Source: an uncultured Acidobacteriota bacterium
GTDB taxonomy: Bacteria; Acidobacteriota; Thermoanaerobaculia; UBA5066
Length of the DNA: 64,000 nt
NCBI GenBank assembly: GCA_903845115.1
Contig: CAIMWE010000094.1
Location: forward strand, 1-64,000
Direction of reading: 5' to 3'
Shown here: piece after piece, positions 42,349 to 50,962 of the stretch
How the letters are laid out: each line of letters opens with the position of its first letter
Position numbering within the stretch: the stretch's first letter is position 1
Program-made: the position numbers and the translations under genes
The notes under the pieces: generated by a model
The model's input: the letters and a program-made list of their open reading frames with translations, nothing else
What the model was told of the DNA's origin: nothing
The model's database searches: none

Positions 42349-43173
42349 TCAGTAGCGCCGGATCGTCTTCGTGTTCTTCCCGGTGGCCGTCCAGCCCGGG
42401 CAGTTCCAGCTCAGTCCCTCGGAGACCACGGCGTAACCGTTCGGCACTGGTGAGTTCGCGCAGATCACCTCGGTTTCACCCGGCCGCTTGACGGTGTAGA
42501 CGTTGTAGTCGGTGGCGGACCAGTTCGGGCACTTCATGTCCCGGCTGGCGGTCAGGATGACCAGCCCTCTCGGGACCCGCTGGTCGGCGCACACCGTGAA
42601 GGGCGCCGACGGCTCCGGATCGGGGGGCTCGGGGGTGTAGGCCCAGCGTGACCGCGTCAGGTGGAAGACCTCGAACCGGGCGACCGAGACCTCGCGACCG
42701 CCCCACCCGAAGTTGCACACGCCGGAGACCACCTTCCCCGGGTTCAGCTCCCCCCGGTACTCGCCCCGGCAGAGGACGAGAGGGCGGCCCTTCTCGAATC
42801 CCGCCTCGAAGGCCCCGTCGCCCCGGCCCTCCGGCGGGCCCCACCATCCGTTGCGGGCCCCGGTCAGCACCTCGTAGCGGGACAGGACGACCTCCTTGCC
42901 CCCGTAGCCGATGCTGCACTTGCCGCCGAGCACCTTCCCCGGGTGGACGCCGCCCTCGTACCCTGCCCGGCAAACCCAGTAGGGCGTCCGGCTCGACTCG
43001 CCCGCTCCCCTCACCGCGTCGCGCGGGACGGCCTCGTCCTCGGTGGCCGCGACCCACGCGTAGGCGCGGCCCGACGAAGAGTCTCCGGGCTCCTGGGACG
43101 CTCCAACCCGGGGGGCCAAGGCGATGGCGAAGGCGAGCACAAGCCGCGTCGCACGAAAGATGGTCGGTGTCAT
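42349..43173 (-). CDS. Secreted DM9/DUF3421-repeat protein
   Basis: A 274-residue protein. I chose the ATG at 43173 because GGAGG precedes it by about 9 nt and a signal peptide follows (FRATRLVLAFAIALAPRVGAS). Two DM9-type repeats follow: WVCRAGYEGGVHPGKVLGGKCSIGYGGKEV, and LCRGEYRGELNPGKVVSGVCNFGWGGREV. A C-terminal part has paired Cys (VCADQRVPRG...MKCPNWSAT). DM9/natterin-type domains bind carbohydrates in other proteins. Function here is unknown. Confidence 0.82.
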   Translation of the reverse strand: MTPTIFRATRLVLAFAIALAPRVGASQEPGDSSSGRAYAWVAATEDEAVPRDAVRGAGESSRTPYWVCRAGYEGGVHPGKVLGGKCSIGYGGKEVVLSRYEVLTGARNGWWGPPEGRGDGAFEAGFEKGRPLVLCRGEYRGELNPGKVVSGVCNFGWGGREVSVARFEVFHLTRSRWAYTPEPPDPEPSAPFTVCADQRVPRGLVILTASRDMKCPNWSATDYNVYTVKRPGETEVICANSPVPNGYAVVSEGLSWNCPGWTATGKNTKTIRRY

Positions 43174-43683
43174 CGGCACTCCTCCTGGCCGCACGGCGAG
43201 AAGAGACCCCGCTCGGCGCCTCCTCGTCCGCACGAACTCGTCACGGCGGTCAACCCCTTGGCCCAGGATGGGCCGCTCGAGAATCCGAATGAGATCGAGC
43301 CCTCTCCGATCCCCGAGACCTCTATTCCATGGAATCCATGGAGCGACAAGGAGGAGGGGTGTGACAGCGCCCTCGACGATGCCGGGAACGTCCATTCGCT
43401 CAATGGTCCCTCTCACCGGCGGTTCCAAGCAAGAGCCATTTCCCCAAGATCCGATCTGACGCCCTGTCTTCAGGACGTTCATGTGCGAGCCGAGGCCCGT
43501 CCCGACAGCTCAGAGGAGTGGGGGCCATCAGACTCTGCAGGCGAACGCCGCACCGAACGGAGGCGGCCGGCGGCGTCAGCGCATCCCGGATCGCGGCCGC
43601 CCCGGCAGGAGGGGAAGTTTGACATCGCGCGGCACCGCCGATATACAAGCCGAGCATCGCAGCGCGAGGAGGCGAGCCGAACG
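43174..43683. other. Divergent intergenic region
   Basis: No gene recognised in these 510 bases. The only notable structure is CCATGGAATCCATGG (43327-43341), two CCATGG palindromes three bases apart. The region must hold the promoters of the leftward DM9 gene and the rightward radical SAM gene. Confidence 0.4.
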
Positions 43684-44922
43684 ATGAGCATGGTTGCAAC
43701 CCCCATCTCGAACCGGAGCCTGTACAGGCTCCCCTGGTCTCTGCCGGACAACGGCATCTCGTGGCTCGAGCCGACTGCCGCCTGCAACCTCGCGTGCGAC
43801 GGCTGCTACCGCCCGAACGAGCGCGAATCGCACAAGTCCATGGAAGAGATCGGCAGGGAGCTGGACGTCTTCCAGCGCCTGCGGAAGAGCGACTGCATCT
43901 CCATCGCCGGGGGCGACCCGCTCATGTACCCGGACATCGTCCCCCTGGTCCGGGAGATCCGCCGCCGGGGCCTCAAGCCGATCGTCAACACGAACGGCCG
44001 CAACCTGACCCCCGAGCTCCTGCACGAGCTGAAGGTCGCCGGTGTCTTCGGCTTCACCCTCCACGTGGACTCGAGGCAGGGGAGGCCCGGGGAGTGGAAG
44101 GACAAGGGCGAGCTCGAGCTGAACGCGCTCCGTCTGCAGTACGCCGAGATGATCGCCGCCGAGGGAGGGATCGCCTGCTCGTTCAACGCCACGGTCTACG
44201 AGGACACGCTCCAGTACGTGCCCGACCTCGTCGCCTGGGCGCACGAGCACATCGACATCGTGAACACGATGGTCTTCATCGCCTTCCGGCACATCGTCCC
44301 GCAGATGCCGTTCGACTGGTACGCGGGGGCGAAGCAGGTGGAGTGGCAGCAGATCGGCTACCACAGCGAGGCCGAGAGGAAGGTGGACATCCGTTCGACC
44401 GACGTCCTGGACGTCGTCCGGAAGAGGTTCCCGGAGTTCACCCCCGCGGCGTTCCTCAACGGGACGGAGCAGGCGGACTCCTACAAGTGGCTGCTCACCG
44501 TAAGGGTCGGCTCGAAGGACCGGATCTACGGGTACCTGGGGCCGAAGTTCGTCGAGACCACCATGGCGTTCTACCACCTGGCGAAGGACCGCTACCTTTC
44601 CTACGTCTCCCCTTCGATGTCGCGGCTCGGCAAGTCGATCGCCCTCTTCGCCCCCATCGACCGGGCGTGCCGCAAAGCGCTCGGCAGCTACCTCAAGGCC
44701 GTGGCGCTGAACCCGCTCAGGCTCTTCGAGCGGGTCAGCATCCAGTCCGTGATGTTCATCCAGCCAGTCGACTTCCACCCCGACGGCCGCCAGAGCATGT
44801 GCGACTCCTGTCCCGACATCACGGTCCACGACGGCGAGCTCGTCTGGTCGTGCCGGATGGAGGAGCTGAAGGCGTACGGGACCTTCCTGCGGACGGTGCC
44901 GGCGAAGGACCACCCCAACTGA
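43684..44922 (+). CDS. Radical SAM protein
   Basis: A 412-residue protein with the radical SAM cluster CNLACDGC (~37) in a PTAACNLACDGCYRPNE context, then SIAGGDPLMYPDI and IVNTNGRNLT, which are standard core-barrel motifs. The C-terminus has further Cys (MCDSCPD and WSCRMEEL) that might hold an auxiliary cluster, though there are fewer than in SPASM domains. No precursor peptide or partner gene is adjacent, so the substrate is unknown. Confidence 0.88.
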   Translation: MSMVATPISNRSLYRLPWSLPDNGISWLEPTAACNLACDGCYRPNERESHKSMEEIGRELDVFQRLRKSDCISIAGGDPLMYPDIVPLVREIRRRGLKPIVNTNGRNLTPELLHELKVAGVFGFTLHVDSRQGRPGEWKDKGELELNALRLQYAEMIAAEGGIACSFNATVYEDTLQYVPDLVAWAHEHIDIVNTMVFIAFRHIVPQMPFDWYAGAKQVEWQQIGYHSEAERKVDIRSTDVLDVVRKRFPEFTPAAFLNGTEQADSYKWLLTVRVGSKDRIYGYLGPKFVETTMAFYHLAKDRYLSYVSPSMSRLGKSIALFAPIDRACRKALGSYLKAVALNPLRLFERVSIQSVMFIQPVDFHPDGRQSMCDSCPDITVHDGELVWSCRMEELKAYGTFLRTVPAKDHPN

Positions 44923-45014
44923 GGGGCGACGCGCTCCGCTACGAATGGCGGGCCGCCGGGGCCATCGCCTCGGGAAGGTCCCTCCCGAGCGTCAGGCACC
45001 GGGTATGCAGAGCC

Positions 45015-45533
45015 TCAAGGAATCGACAGGGGCTCGCCGTCGGGTGAGTCCCCGGCCGAGGCGGGGACCCGAATACCTCGCCGCCGCGCCAGCTCCATCA
45101 CCCGACCAAAGTGGACCAGGTCCTCGGAGGCTAGGGCTTTCAAGAGCCGAGCCAGGCCCGGATTGCCCTTCTTCAGGGAGGTCCGGTTTCTGGAATGATC
45201 GTCGGCTGTCGTCATCTCCAGCCACAGCGTCAGCTGAATCGCCTGGTCAGCGGTTGGGGGCACCGGGGTCTTCCGAAGTGCCAGCACCTTCTCGAGGACC
45301 GCCTTGATCCCCGCCACTTCGAATTCGACCTCGGAAGAGAAAGCCAGGTCGCTTCGGACAAGGCGCCGCGAATACTCTACGAGGCTGGCGTGTGTCTTCT
45401 CTTCTTCGCTCATCATGGAGAAGACCCGGGAGACCTCGCTATCGGACGCGAGGATTTCGGAGTACCACTGGTACAGATCCGCCAGCGAACTCTCCAGGGC
45501 ACCAATCTGCAACAAGATCTCATCGGCGAACAT
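45015..45533 (-). CDS. Ferritin-like (rubrerythrin-type) four-helix protein
   Basis: A 172-residue helical protein. Diiron-type residues are visible: an early Glu in LESSLADLYQWY, EEEKTHASL (Glu-x-x-His, ~45) and SEDLVHFGRV (Glu..His, ~140). There is no rubredoxin Cys domain. A role in peroxide or iron handling is likely by family. It stands alone, with the divergent region toward the next gene on the same strand. Confidence 0.72.
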   Translation of the reverse strand: MFADEILLQIGALESSLADLYQWYSEILASDSEVSRVFSMMSEEEKTHASLVEYSRRLVRSDLAFSSEVEFEVAGIKAVLEKVLALRKTPVPPTADQAIQLTLWLEMTTADDHSRNRTSLKKGNPGLARLLKALASEDLVHFGRVMELARRRGIRVPASAGDSPDGEPLSIP

Positions 45534-45665
45534 GTGGGCACACTCCCAGGATGATACTACGTCTCACCCGTCTCTGCTAGTGCGCGGTCATCCGAGCCTT
45601 GGAGGGGCCATGGGCGGCGATGCCGCCAGGCGGCCTGCGTGAAGGGCTGTATCCGTGGAGCTGTC

Positions 45666-46067
45666 CTACGGAATCATATCCGGTGCAACCACGAGGGGTA
45701 CGTCCCAATGCGCGAGGAGAATCTCGAAGCGCCTCTGCTCCTCGTGCCGAAACGTTTCCTGATCGGGGAAGAGCAGCTTGGCGATCTCGCTCTCTCCGGA
45801 AGGGTCAGCGGCAGCGGGCGCGCTCTTGAAAACTATCGTGACGCGGAAATCCCACCGTCCATCCTCCGTCGCGTGGTATCGAGGCTTCTCCGCCTTCACC
45901 CCGACGAATCGCCCTGACTCGATCTGCTTCTTCAGGATCGGAAGGTGGTTCTTCTGGAAGAGCCGTGCGAACTCGTCCGCGAGCCCCCACTTCACCTTGT
46001 AGTAGTACTCGACCACGAACGGAGTCTCGGGCGTGAGGCGGGCTGGTTCGATCTTTTCAACGTCCAT
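45666..46067 (-). CDS. Conserved hypothetical protein, probable dimeric alpha-beta barrel
   Basis: A 133-residue protein with no signal peptide or membrane helix. VVEYYYKVKWGLADEFARLFQKNHLPILKK and WDFRVTIVFKS are arranged like a ferredoxin-fold (EthD/ABM-type) dimeric barrel, which is a guess from strand/helix pattern. No catalytic motif is seen. A perfect palindrome abuts its start codon. Confidence 0.6.
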   Translation of the reverse strand: MDVEKIEPARLTPETPFVVEYYYKVKWGLADEFARLFQKNHLPILKKQIESGRFVGVKAEKPRYHATEDGRWDFRVTIVFKSAPAAADPSGESEIAKLLFPDQETFRHEEQRRFEILLAHWDVPLVVAPDMIP

Positions 46068-46079
46068 ACTCCATGGAGT
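46068..46079. promoter_or_regulatory. Palindrome at the start of the 133-residue gene
   Basis: ACTCCATGGAGT is a perfect 12-bp palindrome directly next to the start codon (46065-46067). It could be an operator or mRNA hairpin blocking translation, or chance. No normal ribosome site is visible for this gene, which makes the palindrome worth noting. Confidence 0.3.
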
Positions 46080-46166
46080 CTAGCGGGAGTTCACCGCGAG
46101 GGTCGCCCTCCTCCAGAGGAAACGGCGGCGATCGCGCGGAGGTGGGGTCTGACACCCGGCGAACCC

Positions 46167-46946
46167 TCAGACCGCGGAAGCCCCGCCGTCCACCGCCAGG
46201 ACCTGTCCCGTGACGTGGCGCGAGGCCTCCGAGGCGAAGAAGACCACCGCGCCCTTCAGGTCCTCCTCACCCCCGAGCCGCTGCAGGGGCGTGGACCGGA
46301 TGACGTCCTTCTCGATCCGGTCCAGGAGGCCCCGGGACATCTTCGACGGGAAGAATCCGGGGCAGAGGGCGTTGACGTTGATGCCGTAGCGGCCCCACTC
46401 CGAGGCCAGCGCGCGGGTGAAGTTGAGGACGGCCGCCTTGCTCGTGTTGTAGGCGATGGTCGTCATCCCCAGCTCCGGCGGGTTCCCGGCGAGGCCCGAA
46501 ATCGACGAGATGTTGATGATCTTGCCCGAGCGCCGCGGGATCATCGCGCGCCGGCCGACCTCCTGGCTCAGGACGAAAACCGCGTCGAGGTTGAGGGTCA
46601 GGACCTTCCTCCACGCCTCGAAGGGATACTCCTCGGCAGGTGCCCCCCACGACGCCCCGGCGTTGTTCACCAGGATGTCGATCGTGCCGAAGCGAGAGAT
46701 CACGGCGTCCACCATCCCCGGGATGCCGTCGAGCTTCGCGAGGTCGCCGGCCACGGCGAGCGCGTCGTACCCGAGGCCGCCGAGGCGGCTCGCCGCCTCG
46801 TCCAGTTCCGCCTGCTTGCGCGCGGTGATCGCCAGCCGGGCCCCGGCCTCCCCGAGGGCCTCGGCCATCTGCAGCCCCAGACCGCGCGAGCCGCCCGTGA
46901 CGAGGGCGACCTTCCCGGTGAGGTCGAACAGCTCCCTGAAGCTCAT
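46167..46946 (-). CDS. Short-chain dehydrogenase/reductase (gluconate 5-dehydrogenase-like)
   Basis: A 259-residue complete SDR. The NAD(P) motif is VTGGSRGLGLQMA, the structural motif is LVNNAGASWG, and the catalytic Ser-Tyr-Lys are in ISSISG and AYNTSKAAV. The C-terminus GQVLAVDGGASAV is typical. The substrate is not predictable; the closest general type is glucose/gluconate 5-dehydrogenase or 3-oxoacyl-ACP reductase. It is divergent from iorA, 88 nt apart. Confidence 0.9.
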   Translation of the reverse strand: MSFRELFDLTGKVALVTGGSRGLGLQMAEALGEAGARLAITARKQAELDEAASRLGGLGYDALAVAGDLAKLDGIPGMVDAVISRFGTIDILVNNAGASWGAPAEEYPFEAWRKVLTLNLDAVFVLSQEVGRRAMIPRRSGKIINISSISGLAGNPPELGMTTIAYNTSKAAVLNFTRALASEWGRYGINVNALCPGFFPSKMSRGLLDRIEKDVIRSTPLQRLGGEEDLKGAVVFFASEASRHVTGQVLAVDGGASAV

Positions 46947-47034
46947 CGTTTACCCTCCGATCCGGACACGAGTGTGCCAGAGGGCGGGCCGGTCGAAGTA
47001 TCATCCGCGCCGCCCGAAGGGCCGGAGGGGCACG

Positions 47035-48648
47035 ATGCCGACGGAGAGGAAGCTCCTGAGCGGGGACGAGGCGGTGGCGGCGGCCGCCGTGGACGCGGCC
47101 GTCCACCTGGGGACCGGGTATCCGGGCACCCCTTCCACCGAGATCCTCGAGGCCTTCGGAGCCCTCGGAGGCTGGGCGCAGTGGGCGCCGAACGAGAAGG
47201 TGGCCCTGGAGGTCGCGCTCGGCGCCTCGTTCGGCGGGGCGCGGACGCTCGTCACGATGAAGCACGTGGGGGTCAACGTCGCCGCCGACCCGCTCTTCAC
47301 GGCCGCGTACACCGGGGTGACCGGCGGCCTCGTCCTCGTCTCCGCGGACGACCCCGGGATGGCGTCGTCGCAGAACGAGCAGGACAACCGCCACTACGCC
47401 CGGGCGGCGGGGGTGCCGATGCTCGAGCCCTCCGATTCCCAGGAAGCCTACGACCTCGCGCGGACCGCCTGGGAGCTCTCCGAGCGGTTCCAGCTCCCGG
47501 TGATCCTCCGGATGACCACGCGCGTCTGCCACGGGAAGTCGATCGTGACGAGGAGCGCTGCGGAGTCCCCCCGGACGCCGTCGTTCGTGCGCGACATTCC
47601 CGGCCGCGTGATGGTGCCGGCGCACGCGCGCCCGGCTCACCTGAGGCTCCGGAAGAAGCTCGACGAGCTGAAGGCCTGGGGCGAGGCCTCGGACCTGATC
47701 GTCGAGCGGCCCGGGGGGCGGGCGCTCGGCGTCGTTTCCTCCGGCGTCACGGCCCGCCACGTGCGGGAGGCGGTCCCGGACGCGCGGCTCCTCGAGCTGA
47801 AGCTTCTCCACCCGCTCCCGATCGAGCGGATCCGGACGTTCGCCCGCTCGGTGGACCGCTGCTTCGTGCTGGAGGAAGGGGACCCCTACTTCGCCGACGA
47901 GATCCGGGCGGCCGGCATCGCGGTGGAGGCGAAGGCGCCCGAGTACCGCTTTGGAGAGATGTCGGTCGACCGTGTCCGGCGGCTACTCGGCCTGGACACC
48001 GCGCCCGAGCCGCTGCCGACGAAGGGGAAGCCGCCGCAGCTGTGCGACGCCTGTCCGTACCACCCGGTCTACTCCGCGCTGCAGAAGCTGGACTGCATCG
48101 TGGCGGGGGACATCGGCTGCTACTCGCTCGGGGTGATGGAGCCCTACCGGGCGATGGACACCCTGGTCGCGATGGGGGCCTCCCTCGGCGTCGGCCTGGG
48201 GCTGCGCCACGTCCTGCCGGACGCCGAGGCGCGCCGGGTGGTCTCGATCATCGGCGACTCGACGTTCGTCCACACCGGCGTGAACGGCCTGATCGAGATG
48301 GTCTACAACCCCCCGAAGACCGGCCACGTCGTCATCATCCTCGACAACGGGACGACTGCCATGACGGGCCAGCAGGAGCATCCCGGCACCGGAAGGACGC
48401 TGGGACACGACGCCACCGGGAAGTTCTCGCTCGAGGGTTTTGCACGGGCGGCCGGCGTCGAGAACGTCGACGTCGTCGACCCGGTGAAGGACCCGGCCGG
48501 CTTCCTTTCGCTCCTCGAGGGCCGGCTCTCGAAGCCGGAGCTTTCCGTGATCGTCGCACGGCGCCCCTGCATCCTCGCGGCCGCCGACATCCGGGCCTGG
48601 GACCGGGCCAACGCCGAGAAATGCGGCGGCTGCGCCGGGGAGGCGTGA
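47035..48648 (+). CDS. iorA: Indolepyruvate ferredoxin oxidoreductase, alpha subunit (short C-terminus)
   Basis: A 537-residue thiamine-diphosphate enzyme oxidising aryl-pyruvates to aryl-acetyl-CoA. Present are LLSGDEAVAAAAVDAAV, GTGYPGTPSTEI, GVNVAADPLF, CDACPYHPVYSAL, DIGCYSLG, and the ThDP/Mg motif GDSTFVHTG...NGTTAMTGQQEHPG. Typical IorA ends with a two-cluster ferredoxin domain. Here the protein stops at EKCGGCAGEA, keeping only the first Cys pair. The stop overlaps the iorB start by 1 nt, so the short end is probably genuine. GGAGGGG precedes the ATG. Confidence 0.92.
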   Translation: MPTERKLLSGDEAVAAAAVDAAVHLGTGYPGTPSTEILEAFGALGGWAQWAPNEKVALEVALGASFGGARTLVTMKHVGVNVAADPLFTAAYTGVTGGLVLVSADDPGMASSQNEQDNRHYARAAGVPMLEPSDSQEAYDLARTAWELSERFQLPVILRMTTRVCHGKSIVTRSAAESPRTPSFVRDIPGRVMVPAHARPAHLRLRKKLDELKAWGEASDLIVERPGGRALGVVSSGVTARHVREAVPDARLLELKLLHPLPIERIRTFARSVDRCFVLEEGDPYFADEIRAAGIAVEAKAPEYRFGEMSVDRVRRLLGLDTAPEPLPTKGKPPQLCDACPYHPVYSALQKLDCIVAGDIGCYSLGVMEPYRAMDTLVAMGASLGVGLGLRHVLPDAEARRVVSIIGDSTFVHTGVNGLIEMVYNPPKTGHVVIILDNGTTAMTGQQEHPGTGRTLGHDATGKFSLEGFARAAGVENVDVVDPVKDPAGFLSLLEGRLSKPELSVIVARRPCILAAADIRAWDRANAEKCGGCAGEA

Positions 48649-49130
48649 TGGGCCGCGTCGTGAACGTCGTCCTCGCCGGCCTCGGAGGGCAGGGGGTCAT
48701 CAAGGCGTCCGACATCCTGGCCGACGCGGCCTTTCGTGACGGCCGGGACGTGAAGAAGGCCGAGATTCACGGGATGAGCCAACGGGGCGGCTCGGTGACG
48801 AGCGACGTCCGCTTCGGCGACGAGGTCCTCTCCCCGATGATCCCGCGAGGCGAGGCCGACTTCGTGGTCGTCTGCGCGGCCAGCGAGGTGGAGGTCGTGC
48901 GTCCGCTCGTCCGGGAGGGCGGACTGCTGATCCCGCCCGATCTCGTCGACGTGAAGCTGCTGTCCGACCGCCGGAGCCTGAACGTCGCGCTGCTCGGCGC
49001 CCTCTCGCACCATCTCGACATCCAGGACGAGAGCTGGATCGAGGCGATCCGCGCGGCCCTTCCCCCCCGCCTTCACGAGATGAACGAGAGGGCGTTCCGG
49101 CTCGGGCGGAGCGCCGCGGCCGCGGTCTAG
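48648..49130 (+). CDS. iorB: Indolepyruvate ferredoxin oxidoreductase, beta subunit
   Basis: A 160-residue gamma-type 2-oxoacid oxidoreductase subunit. The start VVLAGLGGQGVIKASDIL is the family signature, followed by EIHGMSQRGGSVTSDVRFG. It is slightly shorter than the usual ~190-200 residues at the C-terminus. Translationally coupled to iorA (TGATG). Confidence 0.93.
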   Translation: MGRVVNVVLAGLGGQGVIKASDILADAAFRDGRDVKKAEIHGMSQRGGSVTSDVRFGDEVLSPMIPRGEADFVVVCAASEVEVVRPLVREGGLLIPPDLVDVKLLSDRRSLNVALLGALSHHLDIQDESWIEAIRAALPPRLHEMNERAFRLGRSAAAAV

Positions 49131-49163
49131 CCGGTCGGACGGCGCCGGGCGACGCCGGTTCGG

Positions 49164-50870
49164 TCACTCCAGCGAGGGGTCCCGCCAGACCGGCTTCCCG
49201 TCGAGCAGGGTGAAAAGGGCCCGCGTCCGCAGGATCTCCTCGGGCGGCTCGGCGAGGATGTCGCGGGAGAGGACCACCAGGTCGGCCCGCTTCCCTACCG
49301 AGAGCGAGCCCCGCTCCTTCTCCCCGAACCCCGCCCACGCCGCGTCGATCGTGTAGTGGCGCAGAGCGCTCTCCACGCTCACGGCGCTCTGCGGCATCCA
49401 GCCCCCCGCGGGCGTCCCCTCGCGGGTCTTCCGCGCCACGGCGCAGTAGAGCCCGCGGAAGACGTCGGGGGTCACCACCGGCCAGTCGCTGCCGAAGGCG
49501 ATCCGCCCCCCGGCCTGCTCGATGAGCCTCCAGGCGAACCCGCGGCGGGCGCGCTCGGGGCCGACGTTCCTCTCCCAGACCTCCTCGTTGTTCTGGTCGG
49601 GGTTGGCGTGCAGCGGCTGCATCGAGGCGACCGCCCCGAGGGCCGCAAAGCGCGGGACGTCGGCCGCGTCGACCGCCTCCACGTGCTCCACCCGGTGCCT
49701 CCGGTCCCGCGCCCCGTTCTGCGCAGCCGCCCCGGCGTACGCGTCCAGCGCCATGCGGATCCCGCGGTCCCCGATGGCGTGGAGCCACACTTGCAGGCCC
49801 GCTTTGTCCGCTGCCGCGACCGCGCGGTCGAGCACCGCCGGCCCCCATCGCGGCATCCCGCGGCCGAGGGCGGGGTCGTCCGAGTAGGGCGTCAGCATCG
49901 CCGCCGTGTGCGACTCGATCACCCCGTCCACGTAGCCCTTCATCCCGCCGAAGACGATCGCGCCGCCCTGGGTCCGATCCCGGAGGCGCACTGCCTCCGC
50001 GACGCCGGTCGCCGGGTCGTCAGGCGAAACGTCGAACGTCAACCTCACGCGCACCGTCAGCTTGCCGGCCGCGCGCGCCCGCTCGAGCAGCGGGAGGTAG
50101 CGGGCCACCTCCTCGGACGTCCACCCGGCGTCCTGCACCGCCGTGATTCCCGTCCGGTTCAGCAGCTCCAGAGCCTGCAGCAGCAGGGCGTAATGCCGCT
50201 CGGGGTCCGGCTCGGGGAGCAGGTCCTTCACTAGGCCTCCCGCCGCCTCCTTCAGGGCACCGGTCGGCTCGCCGGTCTTCGGGTCGCGGACGATCGTCCC
50301 GTTCTGCGGGTCCTTCGTGTCGCGGGTGATGCCCGCCAGGACGAGGGCCCTGCTGTTGGCCCAGCCGGTATGACCGTCGTAGCAGTCCATGTAGGCCGGG
50401 CGGTCGGGGACGACGGCGTCGAGCTGCTCGCGGGTCGGCAGCCCTCCCGGGAACGACCCGTAGACCCAGCCCCGCCCCAGGACCCACGGGCTGGCCGGGT
50501 TGGCCTTCGCGAAGCGGCGGATCCGCTCCTGGATCGCGGGGAGGGCGGTCTCGTCGGTCAGGTCGATCCGGTCGAGGTTGCGCGCCCCGCTCATCACGTG
50601 CATGTGCGCGTCCTCGAAGCCCGGGGTGACGAGGCGCCCCCGCAGCGGGACGACCTGGGTCTTCTTCCCCTTCCACCGCGCGGCGTCCTTGTCGGTCCCC
50701 ACGAAGACGATCTTCCCGTCGCGCACTGCCACGGCCTGGGCCACGGGGCAGGACGCGTCGGCCGTCCAGACCTTCCCGCCGGTCAGGATCAGGTCGGCCG
50801 GGGGCTCGGGCGCGGTAAGCAGAGAGAGAGGCAGCACGGCAGGCATTACGGCAAGCAGAACGGAACGCAT
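49164..50870 (-). CDS. Exported YtcJ-like metal-dependent amidohydrolase
   Basis: A 568-residue protein with an N-terminal signal (VLLAVMPAVLPLSLLTAPEP). Amidohydrolase-3 metal residues are present: EDAHMHV (HxH), WLHAIGDRG (His), HRVEHVEAVD (His) and AFGSDWPV (Asp). The composite beta domain is at both ends (ILTGGKVWTAD and GKRADLVVLSRD). The substrate is unknown; relatives hydrolyse formamides or other cyclic amides. It is divergent from the patatin gene. Confidence 0.9.
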   Translation of the reverse strand: MRSVLLAVMPAVLPLSLLTAPEPPADLILTGGKVWTADASCPVAQAVAVRDGKIVFVGTDKDAARWKGKKTQVVPLRGRLVTPGFEDAHMHVMSGARNLDRIDLTDETALPAIQERIRRFAKANPASPWVLGRGWVYGSFPGGLPTREQLDAVVPDRPAYMDCYDGHTGWANSRALVLAGITRDTKDPQNGTIVRDPKTGEPTGALKEAAGGLVKDLLPEPDPERHYALLLQALELLNRTGITAVQDAGWTSEEVARYLPLLERARAAGKLTVRVRLTFDVSPDDPATGVAEAVRLRDRTQGGAIVFGGMKGYVDGVIESHTAAMLTPYSDDPALGRGMPRWGPAVLDRAVAAADKAGLQVWLHAIGDRGIRMALDAYAGAAAQNGARDRRHRVEHVEAVDAADVPRFAALGAVASMQPLHANPDQNNEEVWERNVGPERARRGFAWRLIEQAGGRIAFGSDWPVVTPDVFRGLYCAVARKTREGTPAGGWMPQSAVSVESALRHYTIDAAWAGFGEKERGSLSVGKRADLVVLSRDILAEPPEEILRTRALFTLLDGKPVWRDPSLE

Positions 50871-50962
50871 GGACTCCTCCGCCCGTGATTCTGCGCCCGG
50901 CAGCCGGGCGCACCCGGGCCCCTGCTATCCTGCCTTCGCTCCTCTTCTTCCGGAGGTCCCAC

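Noticed and set aside
43174-43683. Extension of the DM9 gene to an upstream ATG at 43482
   Set aside because: The extra 103 residues have no homology-like pattern and would bury a clear signal peptide and a GGAGG site at 43173.
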